Origin: Streptomyces puniciscabiei
GTDB lineage: Bacteria; Actinomycetota; Actinomycetes; Streptomycetales; Streptomycetaceae
Assembly (NCBI RefSeq): GCF_006715785.1
Contig: NZ_VFNX01000007.1
Coordinates: forward strand, 1-64,000
Direction: 5' to 3'
Length of the DNA stretch: 64,000 nucleotides
Of the stretch, positions 26,318-35,048 are shown piece by piece. Numbering within the stretch: the first letter of the stretch is position 1; each line of letters begins with the position of its first letter. Made by a program: the position numbers and the translations under genes. The notes under the pieces are model-generated. The model saw nothing but the letters and a program-made list of their open reading frames with translations, searched no databases and had not been told where the DNA came from.

Positions 26318-27340
26318 ATGAGTTACCCGACCTTGTGGACCATCGGGTTCATCGCCTTGTTCGCCGGCTATCTGACGCTCGCCGGAACCAACTACGGAGT
26401 GGGCTCGACCCTGTTGTTCACGGCTCGTGGCGACCGGGAGCGCCGTCAGGTGCTCGGCGGCCTCGGCCCGTTCCTGCTCGTCAACGAGTCCTGGCTGCTG
26501 GTCTCCCTCGGCATCCTGGTGGGCACCGTGCCGGGCCTGGAGAGCCAACTCCTGGTCGGTGCCGCGCCGTTCGCCCTGCTGGCCATGACCGGCTCACTGG
26601 TCCTCATCAGCGCCGTGATGCTCCGCAGCCGGCACCCCGAGACCGGCGTGCGCAGGCGGTGGGACGGCGTGATCTGCGCGGCCGGCGTGGCGGCGGCGTT
26701 CGGCTGGGGAGCGTTCCTGGTCGCCGTCGCGGGGTCGCTCGACCTCGACGGCAGCGGCCATGTCCTGGGCAGCGGCGCCGCGTTCACCCCGTACGCCCTG
26801 CTCGGCGGGGTGAGTGCCGTCGCGCTGCTCGGTGCGCACGGCTGCGCCTTCACCGCCGCCCGCACCACCGGGGCGGTCGCCGCCCGCGCCACCGTGCTCG
26901 CCCGGCGGCTGTGCGGCGTCGGCTGCCTGCTCGTCGTCCTGACCGGCCTCGCCTCCTGGGCCGGCGGGCACACCGGCGGGGCGGCGCTGCACCGGCCGGC
27001 CCTCGCGCTGCTGCTGCTCGCCCTCGCCGTGCTCGCCCTGCCGACGGCCGTCCGCGCGCTGTCCGCCGGACAGCCCTGGCGGGCGTACGCGGCCACGGCC
27101 GTCGCGGTGGGGCTCGCGCCGGTCGCCGTGTTCGCGGCCAAGTACCCGTATCTGGCGACCCCCGCGCGGTCCGGAGTGCGCGCCGTCGCGGTCCAGGACC
27201 TCGCCGCGGACAGCACCGCACTGGCACTGATCACATGGACCGCGGGCCCGGTCCTGGTGCTGGTGATCGCCGTACAACTGCGGATGTGGTGGCTGCTGCG
27301 CGCTCCCGCGGCCCGGTCCACGGCACCTGCCTTCCACTGA
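26318..27340 (+). CDS. cydB: cytochrome bd-type oxidase subunit II, divergent
   Basis: 340 aa from ATG 26318, with AAAGGAG 11 nt upstream; the open frame extends to 26144 but lacks a site there. At least eight transmembrane helices. The family-typical first helix motif (GFDLGVG) is changed to AGTNYGVGSTLLF, and the GNEVW-type motif appears as LLVNESWLLVSLG. The family fold and position after cydA support the call, but loss of the acidic residue in the first motif marks an unusual lineage. It would form the heterodimer with the preceding CydA. Confidence 0.85.
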   Translation: MSYPTLWTIGFIALFAGYLTLAGTNYGVGSTLLFTARGDRERRQVLGGLGPFLLVNESWLLVSLGILVGTVPGLESQLLVGAAPFALLAMTGSLVLISAVMLRSRHPETGVRRRWDGVICAAGVAAAFGWGAFLVAVAGSLDLDGSGHVLGSGAAFTPYALLGGVSAVALLGAHGCAFTAARTTGAVAARATVLARRLCGVGCLLVVLTGLASWAGGHTGGAALHRPALALLLLALAVLALPTAVRALSAGQPWRAYAATAVAVGLAPVAVFAAKYPYLATPARSGVRAVAVQDLAADSTALALITWTAGPVLVLVIAVQLRMWWLLRAPAARSTAPAFH

Positions 27341-27355
27341 CGCCCCGGGGGACGC

Positions 27356-29068
27356 ATGAAGCACGGACCGCTCGACCCCGAACTGGTGCGGATCCATCCA
27401 CGCGTGAAGGTGTTCCTGCTGGTGTGTACGGTCGGTGCGGCGCTCGGCGGCGCGCTGGTCGTCGCCCAGGCGCTGCTGCTCGCCCAGGTACTCGCCGCCC
27501 TCTTCCACGGCAGCTCCCGCGAGGCCTTCGCCACGGTGTCGATGCCCCTGATCGCCGGGGTCGTCGCGGCCCGGTGCGGGCTGGTCTGGTGGGAGCGCTG
27601 GTATCCGGCGCGGGAGGCGACGCGGGTGCAGCAGGCGTTGCGCGGAGAGCTGGTCGAGGCCGCGGGCCGGGGCCGGATCCGGGGCGCGGGGCCGCCGCCC
27701 GCCGCCGTGGTGGCCGTGCTGACGCGCGGCGCGGACGCGCTGGAGGGCTACGTCTCGGGCGCCGTGGCCGTGCTGCCGCACGCCGTCGTGGTGCCGCCCG
27801 CCGTCGTGTGCGCGCTGCTGTTCCTCGATGTGCCCTCCGGGCTCACCGTGCTGGTCACCCTCCCCTTCGTCCCGCTGGTGCTCGCCGTCGTCGGCCTGCA
27901 CACCAAGGCGCGTACCGAACGGCACTGGAAGGTACTGCTGCGCCTGGGCGAGCGCTTCCGTCAGGCGGTCAGCGGACTCACCACCCTGCGGGTGTTCGGG
28001 CGGCAGGACGACGCGGCCCGGCGGATCCGCGCGGCCTGTACCGAGCACCGGGTGGTCACGATGGCCACCCTGCGGCAGGCGTTCCTGTCGTCCTTCGTCC
28101 TGGAGACCATGACCACCCTGGCCGTCGCCCTGATCGCGGTGCCGGTCGGCTTCCGGCTGCTCGCCGGGGACATGTCGCTCACCGCGGGCCTCGCCGTGCT
28201 GCTGCTCACACCGGAGGCGTACCGCCCGCTGCGCTCCCTGGCGCTGCGCTTCCATGCGAGCCAGGAGGGCCGGGCCGTACTCGACCAGGCCCGCCGGATC
28301 AGGGCGGCCGCCCCCGCCCCGATGCGGCCCGCCGCGTCGGGGCCGCACCCGGTGACCGTGCCCAGCCCGGCCCGGACCCCTGTCGTCCTGGACCGGCTGA
28401 CGGTCGGCTTCCCGGGCGGCCCTCCCGCGCTGACCGAGGTGTCGCTGACGCTCGAACCCGGCCGCTGCCATGCGCTGACCGGGCCCAGCGGCGCGGGCAA
28501 GAGCACGCTGCTGCGCACCCTCGCCGGCCAGCTCCCACCGCTCGGCGGCGAGATCCGCATCGGGTCCCGGACGCTGCCGTACGTCCCCGGCGCCGCTTGG
28601 ACCGACGCGCTCGGGGTGGTGCCGCAGCGGCCGCACCTGTTCGCCATGTCCCTCGCGGACAACGTCCGCCTCGGCCGCCCCGACGCCGGCCCCGAGGAGG
28701 TGTGGCAGGCGCTGGCCGCGGCGGGGGCCGCCGACTTCGTGGCGGCACTGCCCGACGGCCCGGCGACCCCGCTCGGCGACGGCGGCGCCGTGCTCAGCGC
28801 CGGTGAACGGCAACGGATCGCGCTGGCCCGCGCCCTGCTGCGCAAGCCGGCGCTGCTGCTGCTCGACGAGCCGACCGCGCGTCTCGACGGGGAGACGGAG
28901 CAGCGGGTGCTCGACGCCCTGCGCGCCCTGACCGGGGACGAGCGCACCACCGTGCTGGTGGTCACCCATCGCCCCCGGGTCATGGAACACGCGGACACGG
29001 TGTTCCACGCCGCTCACGGCTCGGTCGACGTCCAGCCGCGCCTGCTGGAAGGACAGCCGACATGGTGA
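27356..29068 (+). CDS. cydD: CydD-like ABC transporter (membrane domain fused to ATPase)
   Basis: 570 aa. Residues ~25-300 are a six-helix exporter domain (VFLLVCTVGAALGGALVVAQ, RTERHWKVLLRLGERFRQAV). The C-terminal ATPase has Walker A GPSGAGKSTLL, a signature in the form VLSAGERQRIALARALL, and Walker B LLLLDEPTARLDGET. CydDC exports glutathione or cysteine in enteric bacteria, or supplies heme/redox balance, and is needed to assemble cytochrome bd. Immediately follows cydB (15-bp gap) and overlaps the next gene by 7 bp. The SAGE signature replaces the usual SGGE/SGGQ. Confidence 0.9.
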   Translation: MKHGPLDPELVRIHPRVKVFLLVCTVGAALGGALVVAQALLLAQVLAALFHGSSREAFATVSMPLIAGVVAARCGLVWWERWYPAREATRVQQALRGELVEAAGRGRIRGAGPPPAAVVAVLTRGADALEGYVSGAVAVLPHAVVVPPAVVCALLFLDVPSGLTVLVTLPFVPLVLAVVGLHTKARTERHWKVLLRLGERFRQAVSGLTTLRVFGRQDDAARRIRAACTEHRVVTMATLRQAFLSSFVLETMTTLAVALIAVPVGFRLLAGDMSLTAGLAVLLLTPEAYRPLRSLALRFHASQEGRAVLDQARRIRAAAPAPMRPAASGPHPVTVPSPARTPVVLDRLTVGFPGGPPALTEVSLTLEPGRCHALTGPSGAGKSTLLRTLAGQLPPLGGEIRIGSRTLPYVPGAAWTDALGVVPQRPHLFAMSLADNVRLGRPDAGPEEVWQALAAAGAADFVAALPDGPATPLGDGGAVLSAGERQRIALARALLRKPALLLLDEPTARLDGETEQRVLDALRALTGDERTTVLVVTHRPRVMEHADTVFHAAHGSVDVQPRLLEGQPTW

Positions 29069-30813
29069 GGCGTTCAGCCCCCGCACTGCTACGGACCCGC
29101 CTGGTCCTCGCGGCCCTCGCGACGGCACTGTGCGAGGTGTCGGCGGTGGCCCTGACCGCCACCGCTGCCTGGCTCATCTGCCGGGCCTTCGAGCAACCCC
29201 CGCTCGCCGCCCTGTCGTTGGCGGTGGTCGCGGTCCGCGCCCTGGCGATCGTGCGCGGCACGCTGCGCTACGGCGAGCGGCTGGCCGGGCATGACGCGGC
29301 GCTGCGGATCATGGAGCGGGTGCGCGGCCGGTTCTTCGGCGCGCTGGAGCCGCTGGCCCCGTCCGGGCAGCCCGCGTTCCGCCGTGGCGACCTGCTCACC
29401 CGGCTGCTCGCGGACGTGGAGGCGGTGCAGGACCTGGTGATCCGGGTGATACTGCCCGGACTCGCGGCGCTCACGGTCGGCGTCGGTGTCACCGCCTGGG
29501 TCTGGCTGCAACTGCCCGCGGCCGGTGCCGCGTTGGGCGGCGGCCTGCTGGTGGGCTCGGTGCTGCTGCCGGTGGCGTCGGCTGTCGCCCTGGACCAGGC
29601 GCGGGTACGCCTGGTGCGGGCCCGCGGCACGCTGGCGGTGCGCAGCGTGGACATCATCGAGGGGGCCGAGGACCTCGCGGTCTGCGGGGCGTCGGCCGCC
29701 GCCACCGAGCGCGAGCGTGCCGCCGCGCGGACCGTCGCCCGGCTGGAACGCTCCGTGGCGCTGCGCGGGGCCACCGCCGGCGCCGCGGGGCTCCTGGTCC
29801 GGCTGGTGACGACCGGCGCGGTGGCGGTGCTCGCCGCGAGGGCCCAGGACGCCGGGCGGCTCGGCCCGGTCACCGTCGCCGTCCTCACCCTGACCGCGCT
29901 CGCCGCCGTGGAGACGAGCGCTCCCGTGCAGGCTGCGGCGGAGCGGTTCGGTGAGCTGGGCCATGGGCTGCGGCGGTTGCGGGAAGTACTGCGCGCCCGC
30001 CCGCCCGTGCCCGAACCCGCGCACCCGCTCCCGGTGCCCGCGGGTCCTCTCACCCTGGAGTTCGACGATGTCACCGTGGTGCCCCCGGGAGCGTCCCGGG
30101 CGGCGCTGAGCGGATTCGGCCTGTCACTGCCCCCGGGGCGCAAGGTCGCCCTGGTCGGGCCGAGCGGCGCGGGCAAGAGCACCGTGCTCGCCGCCGCGCT
30201 GGGGTTCGTCCGCCCCAGCGCGGGACAGGTGACGCTGAACGGTGTGCCGGTCGAGCGGACAGCGGGCCGGCAGCTGCGGCCCCGTCTCGTGTGCGGGCTC
30301 ACACAGGAGCACTACGTCTTCGCCGGCACGGTCCGCTCCGTGCTCAGGATCGGCCGACCGGACGCCGGGGACGCGGAGCTGTGGTCCGCCCTCGAGCAGG
30401 CGGGTGCCGCCGCGTGGGTCCGTGGCCTGCCGGGTGGCCTGGACACCGAAGTACGGGACGACGCGGCGGAGTTGGCGGGTGGCCAGCGTCAGCGGCTGGC
30501 GCTCGCGGCGGCCCTGCTCGCCGATCCCCGCGTCCTCGTTCTGGACGAACCCACCGAGTCCGTCGATCCCCGGGCGGCCGACGCCCTGCTCCGTGACGCC
30601 CTGGCCGCGGCGGGCGACCGGTCCCTCCTCCTGGTCAGCCACCGCCTGTGCGGCCTCGAGTCCGCAGACGAGATCGTGGTGCTGCGCGCGGGGCACGTCG
30701 TCCAGCGCGGCAGCCACGCCGAACTCCTCGCTCAGGAGGGCTACTACCGCGACCAGTACACCGCGGAACGCGAGGCCGAGCAGCGCTCGGTGCCCGGGCT
30801 CACCGTGCGGTGA
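29062..30813 (+). CDS. cydC: CydC-like ABC transporter (membrane domain fused to ATPase)
   Basis: 583 aa from ATG 29062, inside the end of cydD, with GGAAGGA upstream. N-terminal exporter domain starts at RLVLAALATALCEVSAVALT and includes AAWLICRAFEQPPLAALSLA, typical for CydC. ATPase: Walker A GPSGAGKSTV, signature ELAGGQRQRLALAAALL (AGGQ in place of SGGQ), Walker B VLVLDEPTESVDP, switch His in LLVSHRL. It pairs with CydD to form the heterodimeric transporter for bd oxidase maturation. Last gene of the operon; a hairpin overlaps its stop. Confidence 0.9.
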   Translation: MVRRSAPALLRTRLVLAALATALCEVSAVALTATAAWLICRAFEQPPLAALSLAVVAVRALAIVRGTLRYGERLAGHDAALRIMERVRGRFFGALEPLAPSGQPAFRRGDLLTRLLADVEAVQDLVIRVILPGLAALTVGVGVTAWVWLQLPAAGAALGGGLLVGSVLLPVASAVALDQARVRLVRARGTLAVRSVDIIEGAEDLAVCGASAAATERERAAARTVARLERSVALRGATAGAAGLLVRLVTTGAVAVLAARAQDAGRLGPVTVAVLTLTALAAVETSAPVQAAAERFGELGHGLRRLREVLRARPPVPEPAHPLPVPAGPLTLEFDDVTVVPPGASRAALSGFGLSLPPGRKVALVGPSGAGKSTVLAAALGFVRPSAGQVTLNGVPVERTAGRQLRPRLVCGLTQEHYVFAGTVRSVLRIGRPDAGDAELWSALEQAGAAAWVRGLPGGLDTEVRDDAAELAGGQRQRLALAAALLADPRVLVLDEPTESVDPRAADALLRDALAAAGDRSLLLVSHRLCGLESADEIVVLRAGHVVQRGSHAELLAQEGYYRDQYTAEREAEQRSVPGLTVR

Positions 30814-30818
30814 GCCCG
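30795..30818 (+). terminator. hairpin terminator overlapping the cydC stop codon
   Basis: A perfect 10-bp stem (CGGGCTCACC, 4-nt loop GTGC, complement) spans the last cydC codons and the TGA at 30811-30813. A second weaker repeat (GCGCCTC / GAGGCGC, 30821-30848) follows. Likely end of the cydABDC transcript. Confidence 0.65.
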
Positions 30819-31072
30819 CGGCGCCTCTCAGCCCGTGTCGGTGAGGCGCGGGGGATTCTACGCATCTCCTGCCGGACCGCCGCTCTAGCCCGCTTCTAGG
30901 CCGAGCTGGTCAACTTGGGGCAATGCATGGGAGGAACGAGGACCGGTTCCCTTCGCGGTAAGAGCAAAAACCGGCAGAAGCCTCACGCTGATCCAGGAGA
31001 CGAATTCGACCTACCGTCGCATCGGTACTGATAGTCCAGTTCCAATTAATTCACACAGGCGAGAGTCGGGCG

Positions 31073-32875
31073 ATGTGTCGGATATTTGGTCACTTTAATG
31101 GCGTGGTGACTCCACGTGAACTGCAGACGGTCGGCGCACTTCAGCGGCACGGTGGCCCCGATGGCCAAGGCAGCGTGCACGACGCGATGTGGTCCATCGG
31201 GAACAACCGGTTGGCCATTGTGGATCTGGACGGCGGCCAGCAGCCGTACGAGCTTCTGGACGGTCGAATAAAAATCGTCTTCAACGGAGAGATTTACAAC
31301 CACGAGGAGCTTCGACAGCGGCTGCGCGCGCGGGGTTACACCTTTCCCGACCGCTGCGACGGCTCGATCCTCCCGGCGCTGTACGACGTGTACGGCGACG
31401 GCTTCACCGAGCACCTGGACGGCATGTACGCGATCGCCGTTCTCGACCAGCGGGCCGAGCCACGGCTCGTGCTCGCCACCGATCACGTCGGCATGAAGCC
31501 GTTGTACTACCGGTGGGATCCGGCATCGGGAGCGCTTCATTTCTCCTCGGAGATCCCCGCCCTGCTCGCGTTCGACGCGGTGTCGGGCACCGCCTGGACG
31601 CCGGGTCTGGAGGCATACCTCGCGACCAAGACGCCCTTCGGCGAGCAGACGATGTTCGCCGACATCAAGGTGCTGCCGCCGGCGACCACCGCGGTCTGCG
31701 ACCGGGCCTCGGGGTTGCGTATGTTGCGCCGGAACCCGCCCCGGCCCGGCCCGTTGCCCGGCGACGACACACCCGGCCGGCTGCGCGCGATGCTTCGCAC
31801 AGAGGTGCGCCGGCTGCGGATGGCCGACGTCCCGCTCGCCTCGATCACCTCCGGCGGGCTCGACTCCGGCCTGGTCACGGCATTCGCCGCAGAGGACGGC
31901 CGCGATCTTCACACCTTCAATCTCTCCTACAAGGGCTCCTGGCCCGGGGACGAGCGGCGGTACGCGCGCCAGATCGCGGAGCGGACCGGGGCGGTCTACC
32001 ACCAAGTGGAAATCGATCCGGCCACCTTCCCCGACCTGGTGGCGGACGTCGTGTGGCACCTGGGCCAGCCGAACGCCGACCCGATCACGCTCAGCACCTA
32101 CGCCCTGTTCCGCGCCGTACGGGACGCCGGCTTCAAGGTCGCGCTGACCGGCGACGGCGCGGACGAGGTCTTCGGCGGCTACGACCGGATGCGCGCGGCG
32201 GCACAGGCCCCCGGTCCGTGGCGTGCGGCGTACGCGGATGCCCTCGCCGTCGCCCCCGCGCGGCTGAGAGGCCTGCTCTACACCAAGGACTACGCCGCCG
32301 AGATGGGCCTGGCGGCACCGCTTCCCGAGAGGGCGAGCCGTCTCCTTCGCGACGACGGCGCCGACCGGTTGGGACGGATCACCGCATTCGAGATGGAATA
32401 CCGCCTGCCCGCGTATCACCTGCGCCGCGTGGATCACCTGAGCATGGCGCACTCGGTCGAGGTGCGGCTGCCGTACTGCCAACGCGACATCGTCGCCTTC
32501 GGGCGGGCGCTGCCCGACCACATGCGCATCAGCGGCGGGCGGGTCAAGCGGGCGCTGTACGCCGCCGCCTCCGGACTGCTGCCCAAGGACGTCCTCAACC
32601 GCCCGAAGCAGCCCTTCACCCTGCCTCTCACCGCGATGCTCGCCCCTGGGCAGCCGCTGTGGGACTTCGCCCAGGACATGCTCGGCGCGAGCCGGCTGCG
32701 CTCTGCGGGCCAGATCGAGCCCGGCGCCGTACGGAATCTCTTCCAAGCCCAGGCCGACCGTCCGGACGACACCGCGGCGCTGACGATATGGGCCCTGCTG
32801 GTGCACGAAGTCTGGCGGGAGCAGTTCCGGCCGGGCGCACGGGCGGGAGCCGCGATGGGAGCGATGGTCGCGTGA
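31073..32875 (+). CDS. glutamine-hydrolysing asparagine synthetase-like amidotransferase (AsnB type)
   Basis: 600 aa with both AsnB domains. The N-terminal class II glutaminase has the Cys2 nucleophile (MCRIFGHFNG) and NGEIYNHEELR. RHGGPDGQG replaces the usual RGPD. The C-terminal synthetase domain has the pyrophosphate loop in SITSGGLDSGLV and the acceptor-side GDGADEVFGGYDRMR. It converts a carboxylate to an amide, or to an intramolecular amide as in beta-lactam synthetases, via an adenylate. First gene of a four-gene operon whose stop overlaps the next start (GTGA). Position suggests a dedicated biosynthetic step rather than primary asparagine synthesis. Confidence 0.9.
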   Translation: MCRIFGHFNGVVTPRELQTVGALQRHGGPDGQGSVHDAMWSIGNNRLAIVDLDGGQQPYELLDGRIKIVFNGEIYNHEELRQRLRARGYTFPDRCDGSILPALYDVYGDGFTEHLDGMYAIAVLDQRAEPRLVLATDHVGMKPLYYRWDPASGALHFSSEIPALLAFDAVSGTAWTPGLEAYLATKTPFGEQTMFADIKVLPPATTAVCDRASGLRMLRRNPPRPGPLPGDDTPGRLRAMLRTEVRRLRMADVPLASITSGGLDSGLVTAFAAEDGRDLHTFNLSYKGSWPGDERRYARQIAERTGAVYHQVEIDPATFPDLVADVVWHLGQPNADPITLSTYALFRAVRDAGFKVALTGDGADEVFGGYDRMRAAAQAPGPWRAAYADALAVAPARLRGLLYTKDYAAEMGLAAPLPERASRLLRDDGADRLGRITAFEMEYRLPAYHLRRVDHLSMAHSVEVRLPYCQRDIVAFGRALPDHMRISGGRVKRALYAAASGLLPKDVLNRPKQPFTLPLTAMLAPGQPLWDFAQDMLGASRLRSAGQIEPGAVRNLFQAQADRPDDTAALTIWALLVHEVWREQFRPGARAGAAMGAMVA

Positions 32876-33918
32876 TCGGTCACATCGCTTATGCGTCCGG
32901 GAGTCCCTGCCCCACACTCGTCCTGGACGCGCGGCAGTTTCCGAGCGAGAGGGGGCCGCTCCTCGAGGCCCTCACCGAGGTCCGCCGGCGGCTGGTTCTG
33001 GCCGGCGGGGCGCACATACTCAAGATCGCGCTGATCGAGCCTTCGTCGCATCCGCTGTTCGATCTCGACTACCGCTTCATCCAGGCGCTGCCGGACGGTG
33101 TGGCGCGGTTCGATCTGCGTGGCTCGTGCGGGCACTCCGTGCTGTGCTCCGTGATGGCGGCCGGGCGGTCGGGGATGCTTCCCCGGCAGGGCCCCGGGGA
33201 CCGGGTGCGGGTGCACGTCCTCAACAACGGCGATCACCTCGTGTGCGAGACCGAGGAGGCCGACCGAGAGACCGCCAGATGCACGATGTACTTCCTGCAC
33301 ACGCCCCCGGTCCCGGTGACAGGTCTGCTGCTGCGGGACGAGCCGCAGACGACTCTCGACCTGCAGGACGAGAAGGTGACCGTCTCCATGGTCTCCTCCG
33401 GCAACCCGTACGTCTTCGTCGGGGCGCGGGAGGCCGGGGTGGCCGACGCCGCGGAACTGTTCGCCGGGGGGCCCGCCCTGTTCGACCGGCTGGAACGGAT
33501 TCGCGGGGCGGCGGCCCGGTTGCTCGACTGGTCGCCCGACGGCGCCTTCCCCAAGATCGCCGTTGTCGTCCCCGACGGAGCCGGCCGGATAGCGGCTCGG
33601 GCCGTGACCGTGCCCGGCTGGCATCCCACGCTGGCGCTGACCGGCGCGGTCTGCCTGGGGGCGGCGAGTTGCATTCCGGAGACGATTCCCTGGCTCGCGG
33701 CCCGGGACGTGGGATGTCTCGGCGGGCAGGTGGACATCCGGACCACCGGCGGAAGCACGGCGGTCACCGCCACCACCCGGACCGGCGATGGCCGGACCGA
33801 ACTCGCCTGGGTCGCCGTGGGCAACAAGACCGTCCGGTACCACGGCCCGTTCTTCCCCGAGCCGCTCGCCCGTTTCCAACCCAGGGAGTTCGGAGAATGT
33901 CTGTCGCTTCCCGCCTGA
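32872..33918 (+). CDS. PrpF/DAP-epimerase-fold isomerase
   Basis: 348 aa from GTG 32872 in a GTGA overlap. The pseudo-symmetric PrpF-like fold is indicated by the Cys86 loop DLRGSCGHSVLCSV (family C-G-H/N motif), by MVSSGNPYVFVGAREAGV, and by the second-half GAVCLGAASCIPETIP. PrpF proteins shift double bonds or epimerise alpha-carbons of substrates with an acidic C-H, such as 2-methylaconitate or 4-oxalomesaconate, and are distant relatives of diaminopimelate epimerase. In this cluster it may isomerise or racemise an amino-acid or unsaturated diacid precursor. Coupled to AsnB upstream and overlapping the next gene by 22 bp. Confidence 0.82.
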   Translation: MIGHIAYASGSPCPTLVLDARQFPSERGPLLEALTEVRRRLVLAGGAHILKIALIEPSSHPLFDLDYRFIQALPDGVARFDLRGSCGHSVLCSVMAAGRSGMLPRQGPGDRVRVHVLNNGDHLVCETEEADRETARCTMYFLHTPPVPVTGLLLRDEPQTTLDLQDEKVTVSMVSSGNPYVFVGAREAGVADAAELFAGGPALFDRLERIRGAAARLLDWSPDGAFPKIAVVVPDGAGRIAARAVTVPGWHPTLALTGAVCLGAASCIPETIPWLAARDVGCLGGQVDIRTTGGSTAVTATTRTGDGRTELAWVAVGNKTVRYHGPFFPEPLARFQPREFGECLSLPA

Positions 33919-35048
33919 TTCGCACAGAGGACGTCGTCCGCACGGTCGGGCCGACCCTCGCGCCGCCGACCCTGGACATGTTGCGCGAGTCCGATGCGCA
34001 CACCGCCGTCACCGGCAAGCCCGACACGTCGGTGCTGTCGAGACTGCGGGCTTCGGGACTGCTCGCGACCGCCGTCCCGGAGGCCTACGGAGGCGCCGGG
34101 GGTGACGCCGCGGCCGTCAACCGGGTGGTGGAGCAGGTGGCGACGGTGAACCCGTCCGTGGCGATCATCCTGTTCCAGCATTTCGCGGTGTGCGCGCGCA
34201 TCGACGAATGGGGCACCGACGAGCAGAAGGCGAGGTACCTGCCGGCATTGGCCTCGGGCGAGTTCCTCGCCGCTTCGGCGTGGAGCGAGACAGGGGCGGG
34301 TGCCGCCAAGAAGCGGCTGGCTTCCACCGCCGAGCGGCTCCCGGGCGATCGATGGCTGCTGAGCGGCGCGAAGGCGTTCACCACCGGCGCCGGTGTCGCG
34401 GACCTCTACCTCGTGCTCGTGCAGACGTCACAGGCACAGGACGACCCGCGCAGCAGCTACGGCTCGGCCGGCCAGACCTTCTTCCTCGTGCGGGGCGACA
34501 ACCCCGGGCTGATCCCCGACCTGAGCCTGGACCTGGTGGGCATGCGCGGATCCGCGACGGGCTTCGTCCAGCTCAGCAACTGCGAAGTCACCGACGACGA
34601 TCGCTTGGGACCGCTCGGACACGCGACGGCCATCATTGCCGGCGTGCGGGAGAGCGGCGCGACGCTCGGCGCGGTGTCGATCGGCATCGCCCAGGCGGTG
34701 TACGACCTCGCCGCCCAGCACCGCGGCCGCCTCGACGGGGCACGGGCCCAGACCGTCCGGCACCAGATGGTCGCGCTCAGCACGCTGCTGGAGTCGGCGC
34801 GTGCCTTCGTCGTGCGCGCGGGCCACCGATCGTCGGACGATCCGGGCCGGACCACGCTGCAGGCCAAGCTGCACGCCTCCGCCGCCGCCGAGGAGATATG
34901 CCTCGAGGTCTCCCGCATGCTCGGGTCTGCCGGGTACGTCGTCGATCACCGGCTGAACCGGTTGATCGCCGATGCCCGGGCGGTCGCTCTGATGGGTCCG
35001 ACCAATGAGCTGTGCCGAGAGTTGGTGGCGGAGTCATGGGAGAGCTGA
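33897..35048 (+). CDS. acyl-CoA dehydrogenase-fold flavoprotein lacking the usual catalytic Glu
   Basis: 383 aa from ATG 33897, preceded by GGAG. N-terminal helical domain (LLATAVPEAYGGAGGDAAAV), central beta domain (ASAWSETGAGA, LLSGAKAFTTGAGVADLYLV) and C-terminal helical FAD domain are all present. The C-terminal YEGT-type motif that carries the catalytic Glu of short-chain dehydrogenases is replaced by ALMGPTNELCRELV. This is typical of the DszC/monooxygenase-like branch, so it may be a flavin monooxygenase or oxidise a non-CoA substrate such as an N-OH or C-N bond. Overlaps the amidohydrolase start. Confidence 0.85.
   Translation: MSVASRLIRTEDVVRTVGPTLAPPTLDMLRESDAHTAVTGKPDTSVLSRLRASGLLATAVPEAYGGAGGDAAAVNRVVEQVATVNPSVAIILFQHFAVCARIDEWGTDEQKARYLPALASGEFLAASAWSETGAGAAKKRLASTAERLPGDRWLLSGAKAFTTGAGVADLYLVLVQTSQAQDDPRSSYGSAGQTFFLVRGDNPGLIPDLSLDLVGMRGSATGFVQLSNCEVTDDDRLGPLGHATAIIAGVRESGATLGAVSIGIAQAVYDLAAQHRGRLDGARAQTVRHQMVALSTLLESARAFVVRAGHRSSDDPGRTTLQAKLHASAAAEEICLEVSRMLGSAGYVVDHRLNRLIADARAVALMGPTNELCRELVAESWES

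Noticed and set aside
26594..29128. 844-aa minus-strand open frame opposite cydB-cydD
   Set aside because: High-GC shadow frame; the plus strand encodes clear CydB and CydD motifs there.
31073..32875. Beta-lactam synthetase instead of asparagine synthetase
   Set aside because: The glutaminase Cys2 is present, whereas beta-lactam synthetases usually lack it; intramolecular amide formation is therefore not favoured, though not excluded.
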